From positions 1-64,000 of the forward strand of contig JAHBWG010000039.1 of assembly GCA_019637095.1 (NCBI GenBank): a stretch of 64,000 nucleotides of DNA, written 5' to 3'. Source of the stretch: Sandaracinaceae bacterium (GTDB lineage: Bacteria; Myxococcota_A; Polyangia; Polyangiales; Sandaracinaceae). A program made the position numbers and the translations under genes. The stretch's first letter is position 1. Each line of letters starts with the position of its first letter. The notes beneath the pieces were generated by a model, which saw only the letters and a list, made by a program, of their open reading frames with translations, ran no database searches and was not told where the DNA came from. Positions 36,743 to 46,486 of the stretch are shown in pieces.

Positions 36743-37183
36743 ATGCGGCTCTTGCTGCCCACGGACTTCTCGGAGCCCTCCGGTCGCGGTGTCGAGGCGG
36801 GGGGCGCGCTCGCCCGCGCGCGCGGCGCCTCCGTCACCCTCGTGCACGTCTGGGATCCTGCCGCCGCGGGCGCGCCGCCCGCGACGCTCGGCTGGTCGCG
36901 CGACAAGCAAGACCGCCTGGTCGCCGAGATCCGCGCGCACCTCCTCGCGCGGCTCGACGACGAGCGCGAGCGCATCCCGAGCGGCGTGCCCGTCGAGCTC
37001 GCGCTCCTCGAGGACGCCTCGCCGGCGCGGGCGATCACACGTTTCGCGGCCGACGAGGGCTACGACCTCGTGGTGATCGCCACCCACGGCCGCACCGGCC
37101 CGATGCGCGCGCTGCTCGGGAGCGTGGCCGAGAAGGTCGTCCGGCTCGCGCGGACCCGCGTCCTCACCATCCCGACCCGGTGA
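36743..37183 (+). CDS. Universal stress protein (UspA family)
   Basis: About 146 residues from the ATG at 36743 (an ATG four codons earlier at 36731 is possible). It begins MRLLLPTDFSEPS and ends with THGRTG...LGSVAEKVVRLARTRVLTI. It is the closest relative in the window of the USP at 34851, although the CPVL cysteine is replaced by TRVL. Family members bind ATP or AMP and aid stress survival. The next gene begins five bases after its stop. Confidence 0.9.
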   Translation: MRLLLPTDFSEPSGRGVEAGGALARARGASVTLVHVWDPAAAGAPPATLGWSRDKQDRLVAEIRAHLLARLDDERERIPSGVPVELALLEDASPARAITRFAADEGYDLVVIATHGRTGPMRALLGSVAEKVVRLARTRVLTIPTR

Positions 37184-37187
37184 GGGT

Positions 37188-37781
37188 GTGCGAGCCCGGC
37201 GCGAGCGCTCGATCCTCCTCGCCAACGGGCTGAGCCTGTCGCGCGTGCCGCTCGCCGCCGCCCTCTGGATCGCGCCGGACGTGCCCGCGTGGACGCTGTC
37301 GATCATCGCGGTCGCGGGCGTCACCGACGTGCTCGACGGCTGGGTCGTCCGCCGCGCGCGGCGCGAGGCGTGGGCCGGCGGGGACCCCGGCGCCTATGCG
37401 GCGCACGTCGCGCGCGGCGAGGTGATCGACGGGCTCGCCGACAAGATCTTCGTCGCCTCGGCCGTCCTCGCGCTGCTCGCGGTCGCGCACCCGCCGTGGT
37501 GGGCGCTCGGCGCGCTCGTCGCGCGCGAGCTCCTCTTGGTCCCTGCGCTGTCGATCTACCGCTTCCTCCCGGCGGCGCAGCGCGGCAAGGTCGACTTCAC
37601 CGCCGGCTACGCGGGCAAGGCGGCGACGTTCTTCCAGCTCGCCGGCCTCGTCGCGGGGTTCCTCGGCAGCGCGCTGTTCGTCCCCGCCGCGGTCCTCGCC
37701 GGCGCCCTCGGCGCGCTCGCCGCGATCCTCTACGTCGCGCGGGCCGCCCGCGCCGCGCGCCCGGCCGAGCCGAGCGCGTGA
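37188..37781 (+). CDS. CDP-alcohol phosphatidyltransferase
   Basis: A 197-residue membrane protein with the family motif DVLDGWVVRRARREA followed by a longer than usual spacer and GEVIDGLADK, providing the D-x2-D-G and G-x3-D-x3-D metal-binding residues. Four to five membrane segments are visible (for example LVARELLLVPALSIY and the C-terminal LGALAAILYVARA). It joins a CDP-activated lipid to an alcohol to make a phospholipid. The spacer between the two halves of the motif is about 20 residues longer than the canonical eight, so the substrate class is uncertain. Confidence 0.8.
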   Translation: MRARRERSILLANGLSLSRVPLAAALWIAPDVPAWTLSIIAVAGVTDVLDGWVVRRARREAWAGGDPGAYAAHVARGEVIDGLADKIFVASAVLALLAVAHPPWWALGALVARELLLVPALSIYRFLPAAQRGKVDFTAGYAGKAATFFQLAGLVAGFLGSALFVPAAVLAGALGALAAILYVARAARAARPAEPSA

Positions 37782-37796
37782 CGAGCGGCCGACGCC

Positions 37797-37835
37797 GCCA
37801 TCGAGACCAGCCCGTCGCGCAGCGACGGGCGTTGG
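37797..37835 (+). repeat. Covarying hairpin repeat, copy 1
   Basis: A 39-base unit with the hairpin CCCGTCGC-GCA-GCGACGGG in its centre. It matches the unit at 37903-37941 at 33 of 39 positions. Four of the six differences are two compensatory base-pair exchanges in the stem. Confidence 0.85.
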
Positions 37836-37844
37836 TCGAGGGGG

Positions 37845-37876
37845 CCCCATCGCCCCGCGATGGGGTCCGTTTTATG
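37845..37876 (+). terminator. Putative rho-independent terminator between the hairpin repeats
   Basis: CCCCATCGC (37845-37853) pairs perfectly with GCGATGGGG (37857-37865) around a CCC loop, followed by TCCGTTTTA. It would terminate the CDP-alcohol phosphatidyltransferase transcript. The stem core ATCGC-GCGAT resembles that of the neighbouring repeats. Confidence 0.65.
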
Positions 37877-37902
37877 GGGGAAAGTGGAACAACCCCTCCG
37901 AA

Positions 37903-37941
37903 GACATCGAGGCCAGGCCATCGCGCAGCGATGGCCGTTGG
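37903..37941 (+). repeat. Covarying hairpin repeat, copy 2
   Basis: This 39-base unit is a direct repeat of 37797-37835. Its stem is GCCATCGC-GCA-GCGATGGC: position 15/33 changes from C-G to G-C and position 18/30 from G-C to A-T, so the hairpin is preserved although the sequence differs. No coding frame explains the pair. Confidence 0.85.
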
Positions 37942-37971
37942 CGGGTCGAACGCGGCGCCCCTCCAGCAAGC

Positions 37972-38349
37972 TCAGTGGATCGCGTACGCGTGCTCGTGCA
38001 CCTCGCGGATCCGTCCCATCACGACGTGGAACGACATCAGCACGTGCTCGGCGCCCGCCGCGCGCGGGCCGTCGCCGCCGCTGCGCGTCGTCTCCACGAA
38101 GACGTGGTCCGCCGTGCCGTACGCCGTCTGCCCGAGGAAGCGGTAGCCGCCGGAGAACCGCTCGCGCACCGCCGCGAGCATGCGCCGAATCTCCGCCTGA
38201 CCGGTGTGCAGCCCCGCGTGTCCGAGCCACTGCGCCGCGCCCCACCGCGCGTCCTCTTCGAACCGCGTGAGGGCCGCGTCGAGATCGCCGCTCTGAATCG
38301 CCGCCAACGCCGACTCGACCACCTGGATGTTGCTCTGCGCCTGGTCCAT
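37972..38349 (-). CDS. SnoaL-like (NTF2-fold) protein
   Basis: About 125 residues from the ATG at 38349 with an AGGAGG site upstream. The pattern VVESALAAIQSGDLDAALTRFEEDARW followed by GQAEIRRMLAAVRERF and beta strands ending MGRIREVHEHAYAIH is that of SnoaL-like or ketosteroid-isomerase-type NTF2 folds. The catalytic residues of characterised enzymes are not obvious, so this may be a binding protein or an uncharacterised isomerase or hydrolase. It stands alone, divergent from the 38429 gene. Confidence 0.75.
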   Translation of the reverse strand: MDQAQSNIQVVESALAAIQSGDLDAALTRFEEDARWGAAQWLGHAGLHTGQAEIRRMLAAVRERFSGGYRFLGQTAYGTADHVFVETTRSGGDGPRAAGAEHVLMSFHVVMGRIREVHEHAYAIH

Positions 38350-38428
38350 GCCGTTCCTCCTGCACCGTCGCACGTAGCCACCGCGGCGACGCGCGCCAGT
38401 GCGACCCCGCCCCTGCTACCGTTGGTGC

Positions 38429-39850
38429 GTGGCTTCGCCCAGGGAGCGGCTCCTCGACGCCATCGAGGCGTGGCAGCGCGAGCGCGCGCTCGAGCGCGTC
38501 GCGCGCTGGCGGCGCGACCCGAACGCGCTCGACGAGGCGGCGGTCGCGCGCCGCCACGCGCGGCTGCGCGGGCCGCGCGCGCGTGAGCTCTTCGAGGAGT
38601 GCGTGGAGCGCGGATCGCTCGACGACGGGGAGCGTCGCGCCGTCGTCGAGGCGCTCCGCGCCGCGCACCTCGCCGAGGCGCGGGCGGCCGGCGAGGCGCG
38701 GGTGCGCGCCGCGCTCGCCGCGCCCGTCGCGTTCGACTCGGACTTCCACGCGGGCGGCGCCCTGCTCGAGCGGCTCGGCGTACACCCGGACGGACGCGCG
38801 CGGCGCGCGATGATGCGCGCCCTCGAGCCGCTCTTCCTCGCGCTCTCGAACGCGCGGGCGGAGCGGGACGCGCGCGTGGCCGAGGCGGCGGAGACCGCCG
38901 CGTGGCTCCCGGCCGCGCCGACCGAAGACGCGGCGCTCGACGCCGACGCGCTCCTCGCCGCGACCGACGGCGCCTGGCAAGAGCTCCTCGCGCGGGTCGC
39001 CCACGCGGCGCGCGTCCCCACCGACGACATCGCCGACCTGCTCCACGCGCTGCGCGCGCCCGCGTGGGACGACCTCGTCCCGCGGCGCACGCGCCCGCGG
39101 CGCGTCCTGGCCACCCTCGGGGATCTCTCCTTCGGGGACGCGCTCGCGCGCGGCGCGCGCGCCGAGCCGTCCGGCGACACGCTGCGGGCGGCGGTGGTCG
39201 TGGTCGAGCCGTCGCGCGACGTGCGCCTCGCCGCCGGCGTCGAGCTCGGGCTCGCCTCCGAGCGCGACTACGCCGCCGCGCTCGTCCGCGCGGGCGCGCA
39301 CCTCACGCAGCACCCTGCCCTGGCCGCCGTCACCCGGCGCTCGGCCGAGGAGAGCATCCCGCGCGCGCTCGGCGCGCTCGCGGCGCACCTCTACGCGGAC
39401 CCACGGTTCGTCGCGCGCGCGTTCCCGTCGCTCTCCGCCAAGGAGCGCCGCGCCGCGGGCGAGCACTGCCTCGCGGTCGAGCTCTTCGAGCTGCGCACCG
39501 ACGCCGCCGCGCACCTCGCGCGCCCGCACGCCGAGCGGCGCGCGTTCCCCGAGGTCGCGCGCGAGCTGCTGCGCCGCGCGCTCGGGGTCGACGCGAGCGC
39601 CTCGTTCGCCGCGGTGCTCGCCGGCGACGAGCGCGCGCGGGACCGCCTCGACGCCGCGCGGCACGCCGGCCCGCTCGCGGTCGCCCTGCGCGAGCGCTAC
39701 GACGAGGACTTCTTCCGCAACCCGCGGGCCGCCGAGCCCTTGCGCCACGCCGCCTCCCGCGGCGCGACCCTCGGCGCGCGCGCGTGGGCCGACGAGCTCG
39801 GCGCGACCCCCGACGCGCTCCCCTCCCGCCTCGCCGAGCTGCTCGCCTGA
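38429..39850 (+). CDS. Large helical protein of unknown function
   Basis: About 473 residues from the GTG at 38429. It is Ala/Arg/Leu-rich and helical throughout, with LFEECVERGSLDDGERRAVVEALRAA, a pair of domain-like halves, HCLAVELFELRTDAAAHLARP and a C-terminal RERYDEDFFRNPRAAEPLRHAA segment. The layout of long helices around an ELFELRTDAA core recalls M3/M32-like helical peptidases, but no HExxH zinc motif exists, so I do not assign a function. A copy of the dispersed palindrome begins four bases after its stop, as it does after the DUF4132 gene. Confidence 0.65.
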   Translation: MASPRERLLDAIEAWQRERALERVARWRRDPNALDEAAVARRHARLRGPRARELFEECVERGSLDDGERRAVVEALRAAHLAEARAAGEARVRAALAAPVAFDSDFHAGGALLERLGVHPDGRARRAMMRALEPLFLALSNARAERDARVAEAAETAAWLPAAPTEDAALDADALLAATDGAWQELLARVAHAARVPTDDIADLLHALRAPAWDDLVPRRTRPRRVLATLGDLSFGDALARGARAEPSGDTLRAAVVVVEPSRDVRLAAGVELGLASERDYAAALVRAGAHLTQHPALAAVTRRSAEESIPRALGALAAHLYADPRFVARAFPSLSAKERRAAGEHCLAVELFELRTDAAAHLARPHAERRAFPEVARELLRRALGVDASASFAAVLAGDERARDRLDAARHAGPLAVALRERYDEDFFRNPRAAEPLRHAASRGATLGARAWADELGATPDALPSRLAELLA

Positions 39851-39854
39851 GCGA

Positions 39855-39925
39855 GGGGACGATCCCCGTCATCTCGTCATTCGCGGGCTGGCCCCGACAA
39901 TGACGAGATGAAGAAGATCGTCCCC
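39855..39925. repeat. Inverted repeat (27-base arms, 3 mismatches), copy 2 of a dispersed palindromic element
   Basis: The arms at 39855-39881 and 39899-39925 pair at 24 of 27 positions around a 17-base loop. The left arm begins GGGGACGATCCCCGTCATCT and matches the left arm of the 12772-12857 element at 25 of 27 bases, while the loop sequences are unrelated and differ in length (17 versus 38). This conservation of arms but not loop points to a repeat family rather than coincidence. Confidence 0.85.
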
Positions 39926-39957
39926 GCCTCCGGCGCGTGAAGTAGGCTCGATCACGC

Positions 39958-41265
39958 ATGGACGCCAGCATCCACGCCGAGCGCCGCCGGCAACTCCTCG
40001 AGCGCATGGGCGAGCGCGCGGTCGCCGTGATCGCGTCGACGCCGGTGAGCATCCGCAACAACGACGTCGAGCACGAGCACCGGCAGGACAGCGACCTCTA
40101 CTACCTCACCGGGCTCGACGAGCCGGAGGCCGTGCTCGTCGTTTCGAGCGTGCACGAGGAGCACCGCGCCGTCCTGTTCGTGAGGCCGCGCAACCCGGAG
40201 CGCGAGATCTGGGACGGGCCGCGCGTCGGGGTCGACGGAGCGCGAGAGCACCTCGGGCTCGACGCGGCGTTCGAGGTCGCCGAGCTCGACGCCAAGCTCG
40301 GCGGCTACCTCGCGAACGCGGAGACGCTCTTCTACCGCGTCGGTCGCGACGCGGCGATGGACGCGCGCGTGCTCGCCGCCGTCGAGGGGACGCGCCGGCG
40401 CCACCGCTACGGGATCGGGTTCCCGACCGCGATCGTCGATCCCGCCGTGCACGTGCACGAGATGCGGCTCGTGAAGGAGCCCGGGGAGCTCGACGTCATG
40501 CGCCGCGCCGCCGCGATCACCGCCGAGGCGCACGACGCCGCGATGCGCGTCGCCCGCCCGGGCGCCTACGAGTACGAGGTCGAGGCGGAGATCCTGCGGG
40601 TGTTCCGGCAGCGCGGCTGCGAGCGCCCCGCGTACGGCGCGATCGTGGGGAGCGGACCGAACGCGACGATCCTGCACCACCGCAGAAACGATCGGCGCAT
40701 GGCCGACGGAGACCTGCTGCTCATCGACGCGGGCTGCGAGCTCGAGTACTACGCGAGCGACGTCACGCGCACGTTCCCGGTGAACGGGCGCTTCAGCGCG
40801 CCGCAACGCGCGCTCTACGACGTGGTGCTCGAAGCGCAGAAGAGGTGCATCGAGGCGGTGCGCCCCGGCGCCACCCTCCCCGACGTCCACGCGGTCGCGC
40901 TGCGCACCTTGACCGAGGGGCTGATCGTGCACGGCCTGATCGAGGCGCCGCTCGACGAGGCCCTCGAGAAGGAGCTCTACAAGCCCTTCTACATGCACCG
41001 GACCTCCCACTGGCTCGGCATGGACGTCCACGACGTCGGCCCCTACTACGACCGCGGCGCCGCGCGGCCGCTCGCGCCTGGCTACGTGCTCACGATCGAG
41101 CCGGGGATCTACGTCGCCGTCGACGCCGAGGTCGAGCCGAAGTGGCGCGGCATCGGCATCCGCATCGAGGACGACGTCCTCGTCACGGAGGACGGGCAAG
41201 AGAACTTGACGGCTGCGATCCCGAAGGAGGCGGACGAGCTCGAGCGCCGGCTCGCCGCGCGGTGA
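39958..41265 (+). CDS. pepP: Xaa-Pro aminopeptidase (aminopeptidase P)
   Basis: A 435-residue M24B metallopeptidase that removes an N-terminal residue preceding proline. The N-terminal domain carries RNNDVEHEHRQDSDLYYLTG, and the pita-bread catalytic domain carries the five metal ligands in LLIDAG, YASDVTRTF, MHRTSHWLGMDVHDVG, LTIEPGIY and IRIEDDVLV. All are intact. Length matches E. coli PepP. It is convergent with the YggS gene across an 88-base spacer in which I see no clear structure. Confidence 0.95.
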   Translation: MDASIHAERRRQLLERMGERAVAVIASTPVSIRNNDVEHEHRQDSDLYYLTGLDEPEAVLVVSSVHEEHRAVLFVRPRNPEREIWDGPRVGVDGAREHLGLDAAFEVAELDAKLGGYLANAETLFYRVGRDAAMDARVLAAVEGTRRRHRYGIGFPTAIVDPAVHVHEMRLVKEPGELDVMRRAAAITAEAHDAAMRVARPGAYEYEVEAEILRVFRQRGCERPAYGAIVGSGPNATILHHRRNDRRMADGDLLLIDAGCELEYYASDVTRTFPVNGRFSAPQRALYDVVLEAQKRCIEAVRPGATLPDVHAVALRTLTEGLIVHGLIEAPLDEALEKELYKPFYMHRTSHWLGMDVHDVGPYYDRGAARPLAPGYVLTIEPGIYVAVDAEVEPKWRGIGIRIEDDVLVTEDGQENLTAAIPKEADELERRLAAR

Positions 41266-41353
41266 GCGAGCCCCGCGGCGAGCCCCCTCCGTACGCCATC
41301 CTCGCGGGCGCGCGTCGCCGTCGTCGTCTACGCGCTGACGCGGTGAGCCGCGA

Positions 41354-41995
41354 TCACTCGCGCGGGCCGAAGATGGCGGTGCCGACGCGGACGATGGTCG
41401 CGCCCTCCTCGATCGCCGCCTCGAGATCCGCGCTCATCCCCATCGACAGCTCCGGCAGCCCCTGCGCCTCGGCGAGCGCCCGCAGCGCGCGGAAGTGCGG
41501 GCGCGGATCACCCTGGGCGGGCGGGATCGTCATCAGGCCGCGCAGGCGGACGTTCGGCGCGCCGCGCGCCGCCTCGACGAGCGCCGCGAGCTCCTCGACG
41601 GCGCAACCCGACTTGCTCGCCTCACGCGCGACGTCCACCTCGATCAAGACATCGACGGGCCCGCTCGCGCGCGCCGCGATCTCGTCGAGCAGCCGCCTCG
41701 AGTCGACCGTCTCGATCGTCGCGCCGGTGCCGAGCACCGCCTTGACCTTGTTGCGCTGGAGGTGCCCGATGAAGTGCCACTCGGCCCCCTCGACGAGGGC
41801 GGCCTTCTGGACGAGCTCCTGCGCGTAGTTCTCGCCGAAGATCCGCTGGCCCGCGTCCATCGCCTCGCGCACCGCCTCCGCGGGGTGTCGCTTGGACACC
41901 GCGACGAGGGTCACCGCCGCGGGATCACGGCCCGCGCGCTCGCACGCGCGTGCGATCCGCGCTCGCACCGCCGCCAGGCGCGCCGCGATCGTCAC
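41354..41995 (-). CDS. YggS-type pyridoxal-phosphate homeostasis protein
   Basis: About 213 residues from a GTG overlapping the Maf stop (GTGA). Members bind PLP as a monomeric barrel and balance cellular vitamin B6 and amino acids. The PLP lysine is in LVAVSKRHPAE, followed by IFGENYAQELVQKA, WHFIGHLQRNKVK, LIEVDVAREASKSGC and the phosphate-binding end SMGMSADLEAAIEEGATIVRVGTAIFG (two parts). It is slightly short for the family but appears complete. pdxH lies about 4.6 kb away, so both B6 genes occur in this neighbourhood. Confidence 0.92.
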   Translation of the reverse strand: MTIAARLAAVRARIARACERAGRDPAAVTLVAVSKRHPAEAVREAMDAGQRIFGENYAQELVQKAALVEGAEWHFIGHLQRNKVKAVLGTGATIETVDSRRLLDEIAARASGPVDVLIEVDVAREASKSGCAVEELAALVEAARGAPNVRLRGLMTIPPAQGDPRPHFRALRALAEAQGLPELSMGMSADLEAAIEEGATIVRVGTAIFGPRE

Positions 41996-42567
41996 GGCCA
42001 GCCCTCGAGCGCGCCGGCCCGCTCGAGCAGCGCGATCGTCTCGGCCGCGGGCAGCCCGACGACGTTCGTGTACGAGCCCTCGATCCGCGTGACGAGCCCG
42101 GCGCCCACGCCCTGCACGGCGTAGGCCCCCGCCTTGTCGCGCCCCTCGCCCGTCGCGACGTACCGCGCGACCGTCGCCGCGTCGAGGGCGCGGAACCACA
42201 CGCGCGTCGAGACCGCGACCGCCTCGCAGAAGCCCCCGCCGACGACGGCGACCCCGGTGATCACCTCGTGCGCGGCCCCCGCGAGGCGCGCGATCATGCG
42301 GGTGGCGTCCACGTCGTCGCGCGGCTTGCCGAGGACCGCGTCGCCCGCGACGACGACGGTGTCCGCGCCCAAGACGAAGCCCGCCTCGCGCGCCGCGACG
42401 TCGCGCGCCTTCGCGAGCGCGAGCCGCGTGGCGAGCTCGACGGGCGGGAGCCCGACGCCGAGCGCGTCCTCGTCGACGTCGCTCGCGACGACGTCGAACG
42501 CGATCCCGAGCGTCGCGAGGATCTCGCGCCGGCGCGGCGACGCGGAGGCCAGCACGCGCCGGATCAC
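41992..42567 (-). CDS. Maf-like nucleotide pyrophosphatase
   Basis: About 191 residues from a GTG overlapping the stop of the MinD-J-HTH gene. Maf proteins hydrolyse non-canonical nucleoside triphosphates, usually dTTP and UTP. Signatures are LASASPRRREIL, VLGADTVVV, LGKPRD and AYAVQGVGAGLVTRIEGSYTNVVGLP. The arrangement fits the YhdE (dTTP/UTP) subgroup. It is the middle gene of three connected by four-base overlaps. Confidence 0.93.
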   Translation of the reverse strand: MIRRVLASASPRRREILATLGIAFDVVASDVDEDALGVGLPPVELATRLALAKARDVAAREAGFVLGADTVVVAGDAVLGKPRDDVDATRMIARLAGAAHEVITGVAVVGGGFCEAVAVSTRVWFRALDAATVARYVATGEGRDKAGAYAVQGVGAGLVTRIEGSYTNVVGLPAAETIALLERAGALEGWP

Positions 42568-44156
42568 GCGCCGCCTCGCTCCTCGAGGAAGCGCCGGTAG
42601 CGCTTCACGTAAGTGCGGCTCACGTGCGCCGCGTCGAGGCGGAGGAACTTCGCGAACTCGGCCACGAAGCCGCGGACGTAGACCGGTGCCGGCAGCGCGG
42701 CGAACTCGTCCTTCTCGATCGCCTCGAGGTAGTTCAACCCGACCTTGGTCTTCACGCTCACCGCGCGCAGGTCGATCCCGAGGGCCTCGCGGACCTGGCG
42801 GATCAGGGGGCCGGAGAAGTCGGTCTCGGGCGTGATGGCGGGCGGCGGCGGGAGATCCGTCGGGCGCGCGCGGAAGGCGGGCGCCTCGTCGCGCGCGTCG
42901 TCCTCGACCGGGAAGACGCTGAGCTCGTACGGCCGGCGTCGCGCCGGATCGAGCAGCACGTCGAACGCCTCCTCGATGCGCGTGCGCACCTTGTCGAGCT
43001 CGTCCGGCGCGAACAGCCCGTAGACCGCGAGCGCGTCGGGCGCGTAGATGTCGCGCGCGCGCTTGTACGCGCGTCGCACCTCCTCGTCGGTCGCGCCGCG
43101 GTCGACCTCGAGCAGGTCGTGGTGGCTCTCGGGCGGCACCGCGCGCTCGCGGCGCAGACGCTTGCCGGCCGCGAGCGCCAGCAGGCGCCGGGCGACCTTC
43201 TCGAGGCTCTTGGCCGACTTCGCGCCGGGGCTCTCGACGAGGAGCAGGCGGCGGTTGCGCACGCTGCTCCACGCCGTGTCGTCGTAGTCGATGTGGCCGA
43301 GGTACGCGATCGGCAGGCCGAGGCGGCGGCGCGCCGCCGTGCGCATGGCCTCGCCGAGCTCGAGGTCCGCGCGCAGCCGCGTCTGGTTCAACACGACCGC
43401 GGGCGCGAAGCTCTCCATCAGCTCGCGGACGGGATCCGCGAGCGGATCGCCGTCCTCCTCGAGCACGCGCCAGAGATCGACGGGCGGCGGACCGCCGCCG
43501 AGCGCGCGCACGCGGTCGAGCAAGCGCCGCCGCGCGCGCTCGTCCGGCACCTCGCGCCGCAGCTGGCGCACGAACGCGTAGCGCAGGAAGCGGTAGGTGT
43601 TCTCGACGGCCGTCGGCTCCGGCATCGTCACGTACAGCGAGAGATCGGCGCCGAGGTGGAAGTCGATCAGCGTGCTCGCCAGGCCCGAGCCGACGTCCGC
43701 CACGACGTAGTCCGCGCGCAGGCCGCGGAGCCGCGCCGCGAGGTGGGCGCGCCGCGTGCGCCGGGCCGCGCCGGCGGCCGGCTCGTCGAGCCCCGCGTGG
43801 TACAGGCGCAGCCCGGGGACCGGCGTGTCGACGAGGAGCGAGGCGACCGCGTGACGCGCGGGCTCGTCCTCGCCGAGCGGATCCCAGCGCCGCCCCGTGG
43901 GCGGACGCGGGACACCCACGATCGTGTGGAGGTTCGCGCCGATCGAATCGGCGTCCGCGAGCACGACCTGCCGGCCGATCGACGCGAGGTACACGGCCAG
44001 GTTCGCCGCGACCATGCTCTTGCCCGTGCCGCCCTTGGCGCCGCAGACCGAGATGATCCGCGGGGGCCGGGTCGAGAAGCCCGGCTCCGTGGGGCCGTCC
44101 TCGCCCTCTCCCGGCTCGCGGTAGAGCAGGACCTCCTCTTCGACCGAGTCGCCCAT
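42564..44156 (-). CDS. MinD/ParA-type ATPase fused to a J-like domain and a RodZ-like helix-turn-helix
   Basis: About 530 residues from the ATG at 44156. Residues 32-340 are a MinD/ParA-like ATPase with the deviant Walker A KGGTGKS (41-47), LADADSIGANLH and a LIDFHLGADLSLYV segment. Residues 344-412 are a J-domain-like helical hairpin (HHDLLEVDRGATDEEVRRAY) in which the HPD triad is replaced by APD (372-374). Residues 450-525 are a helix-turn-helix of the RodZ/YmfM type (IRQVREALGIDLRAVSVKT and VGLNYLEAIEKDEFAALPAP). Such an order suggests spatial regulation on the nucleoid or membrane, possibly in polarity or flagellar/motility control. The role is unknown. The downstream Maf gene overlaps it. 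Confidence 0.88.
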   Translation of the reverse strand: MGDSVEEEVLLYREPGEGEDGPTEPGFSTRPPRIISVCGAKGGTGKSMVAANLAVYLASIGRQVVLADADSIGANLHTIVGVPRPPTGRRWDPLGEDEPARHAVASLLVDTPVPGLRLYHAGLDEPAAGAARRTRRAHLAARLRGLRADYVVADVGSGLASTLIDFHLGADLSLYVTMPEPTAVENTYRFLRYAFVRQLRREVPDERARRRLLDRVRALGGGPPPVDLWRVLEEDGDPLADPVRELMESFAPAVVLNQTRLRADLELGEAMRTAARRRLGLPIAYLGHIDYDDTAWSSVRNRRLLLVESPGAKSAKSLEKVARRLLALAAGKRLRRERAVPPESHHDLLEVDRGATDEEVRRAYKRARDIYAPDALAVYGLFAPDELDKVRTRIEEAFDVLLDPARRRPYELSVFPVEDDARDEAPAFRARPTDLPPPPAITPETDFSGPLIRQVREALGIDLRAVSVKTKVGLNYLEAIEKDEFAALPAPVYVRGFVAEFAKFLRLDAAHVSRTYVKRYRRFLEERGGA

Positions 44157-44179
44157 GCGCGCTCGGGTGGTATCAGGCG

Positions 44180-44793
44180 CTACTCCGCTTCGCCAGCGGG
44201 CGCGACCGAGGCGAGGAACGGCTCCCACTCGGCGAACCGCCGGCGCTGCGCCGCGAGCGTCAGCGCGAGGCTCCAGCTCGGCCGGACGGGTCGTTTCAAG
44301 AGGTGCATCCCCGCCTCCTCCGGGAGCGACCACGCCTTCTGGAGGTTACAGCGGCGGCACGACGTCACGAGGTTCTCCCACGTCGAGCGGCCTCCGCGAG
44401 AGCGCGGGAGCACGTGATCGAGGTTGAGCTCCTTCACCCCGGGGCGGCCGGCGCAATACTGACACGTGAAGTCGTCCCGCAAGTAGACGTGACGGCGAGA
44501 GAGGCGCAGCGGCGCGCGCGGGACCCGGTTGTACGCGTCGAGCAGGAGCACGCGCGGGACGCGGATCGGGCCGCGCGCGGTGCCGATCGCCTCGTCGTCC
44601 GGGCTCGGCCGGCGCTCCGCCCACGCGTCGAAGTCGTGCGGCTCGAAGGAGGCGTCGAGCACGCGCGCCCGCCCGAGGTACAGCATCGCGAAGCCGTCGC
44701 GCGCGTCGGTGATGCGCACGGGCTGGTAGCCGCGGTTGAGCACGAGCACCGGAGAGTCGAGCCCCGTCCGCGGGGTTGGCGGGTGGGCGAGCA

Positions 44794-44794
<1 letters not shown>
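44180..44794 (-). CDS. HNH endonuclease-family protein
   Basis: About 204 residues from an ATG that shares one base with the kinase stop (TGATG). The treble-clef HNH site is intact: CQYC, LNLDHVLPRSRGG, WENLVTSC and CRRCNLQK provide the zinc cysteines, catalytic His and Asn. The upstream half (SPVLVLNRGYQPVRITDARDGFAMLYLGRARVLD) is a conserved N-terminal region of a widespread HNH family of unknown cellular substrate; it is not restriction-associated by context. Its coupling to a Ser/Thr kinase is unusual. Confidence 0.88.
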
Positions 44795-46368
<1,574 letters not shown>

Positions 46369-46486
46369 GGTCTTCGCACCCCACTGGCCTCACGGTCGCA
46401 CGGCACGGAGGGAGGATAGCGCCATCGCCGCTCGCCCCCAAGGGTCGTCACGCGAAACGCACGAAGCGTCGAGCCGATGACCCGGC

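Noticed and set aside
43041-43140. J-like domain of the MinD fusion as a genuine DnaJ co-chaperone
   Set aside because: The HPD triad is APD, and this His is needed for Hsp70 activation. It was therefore described as J-like only.
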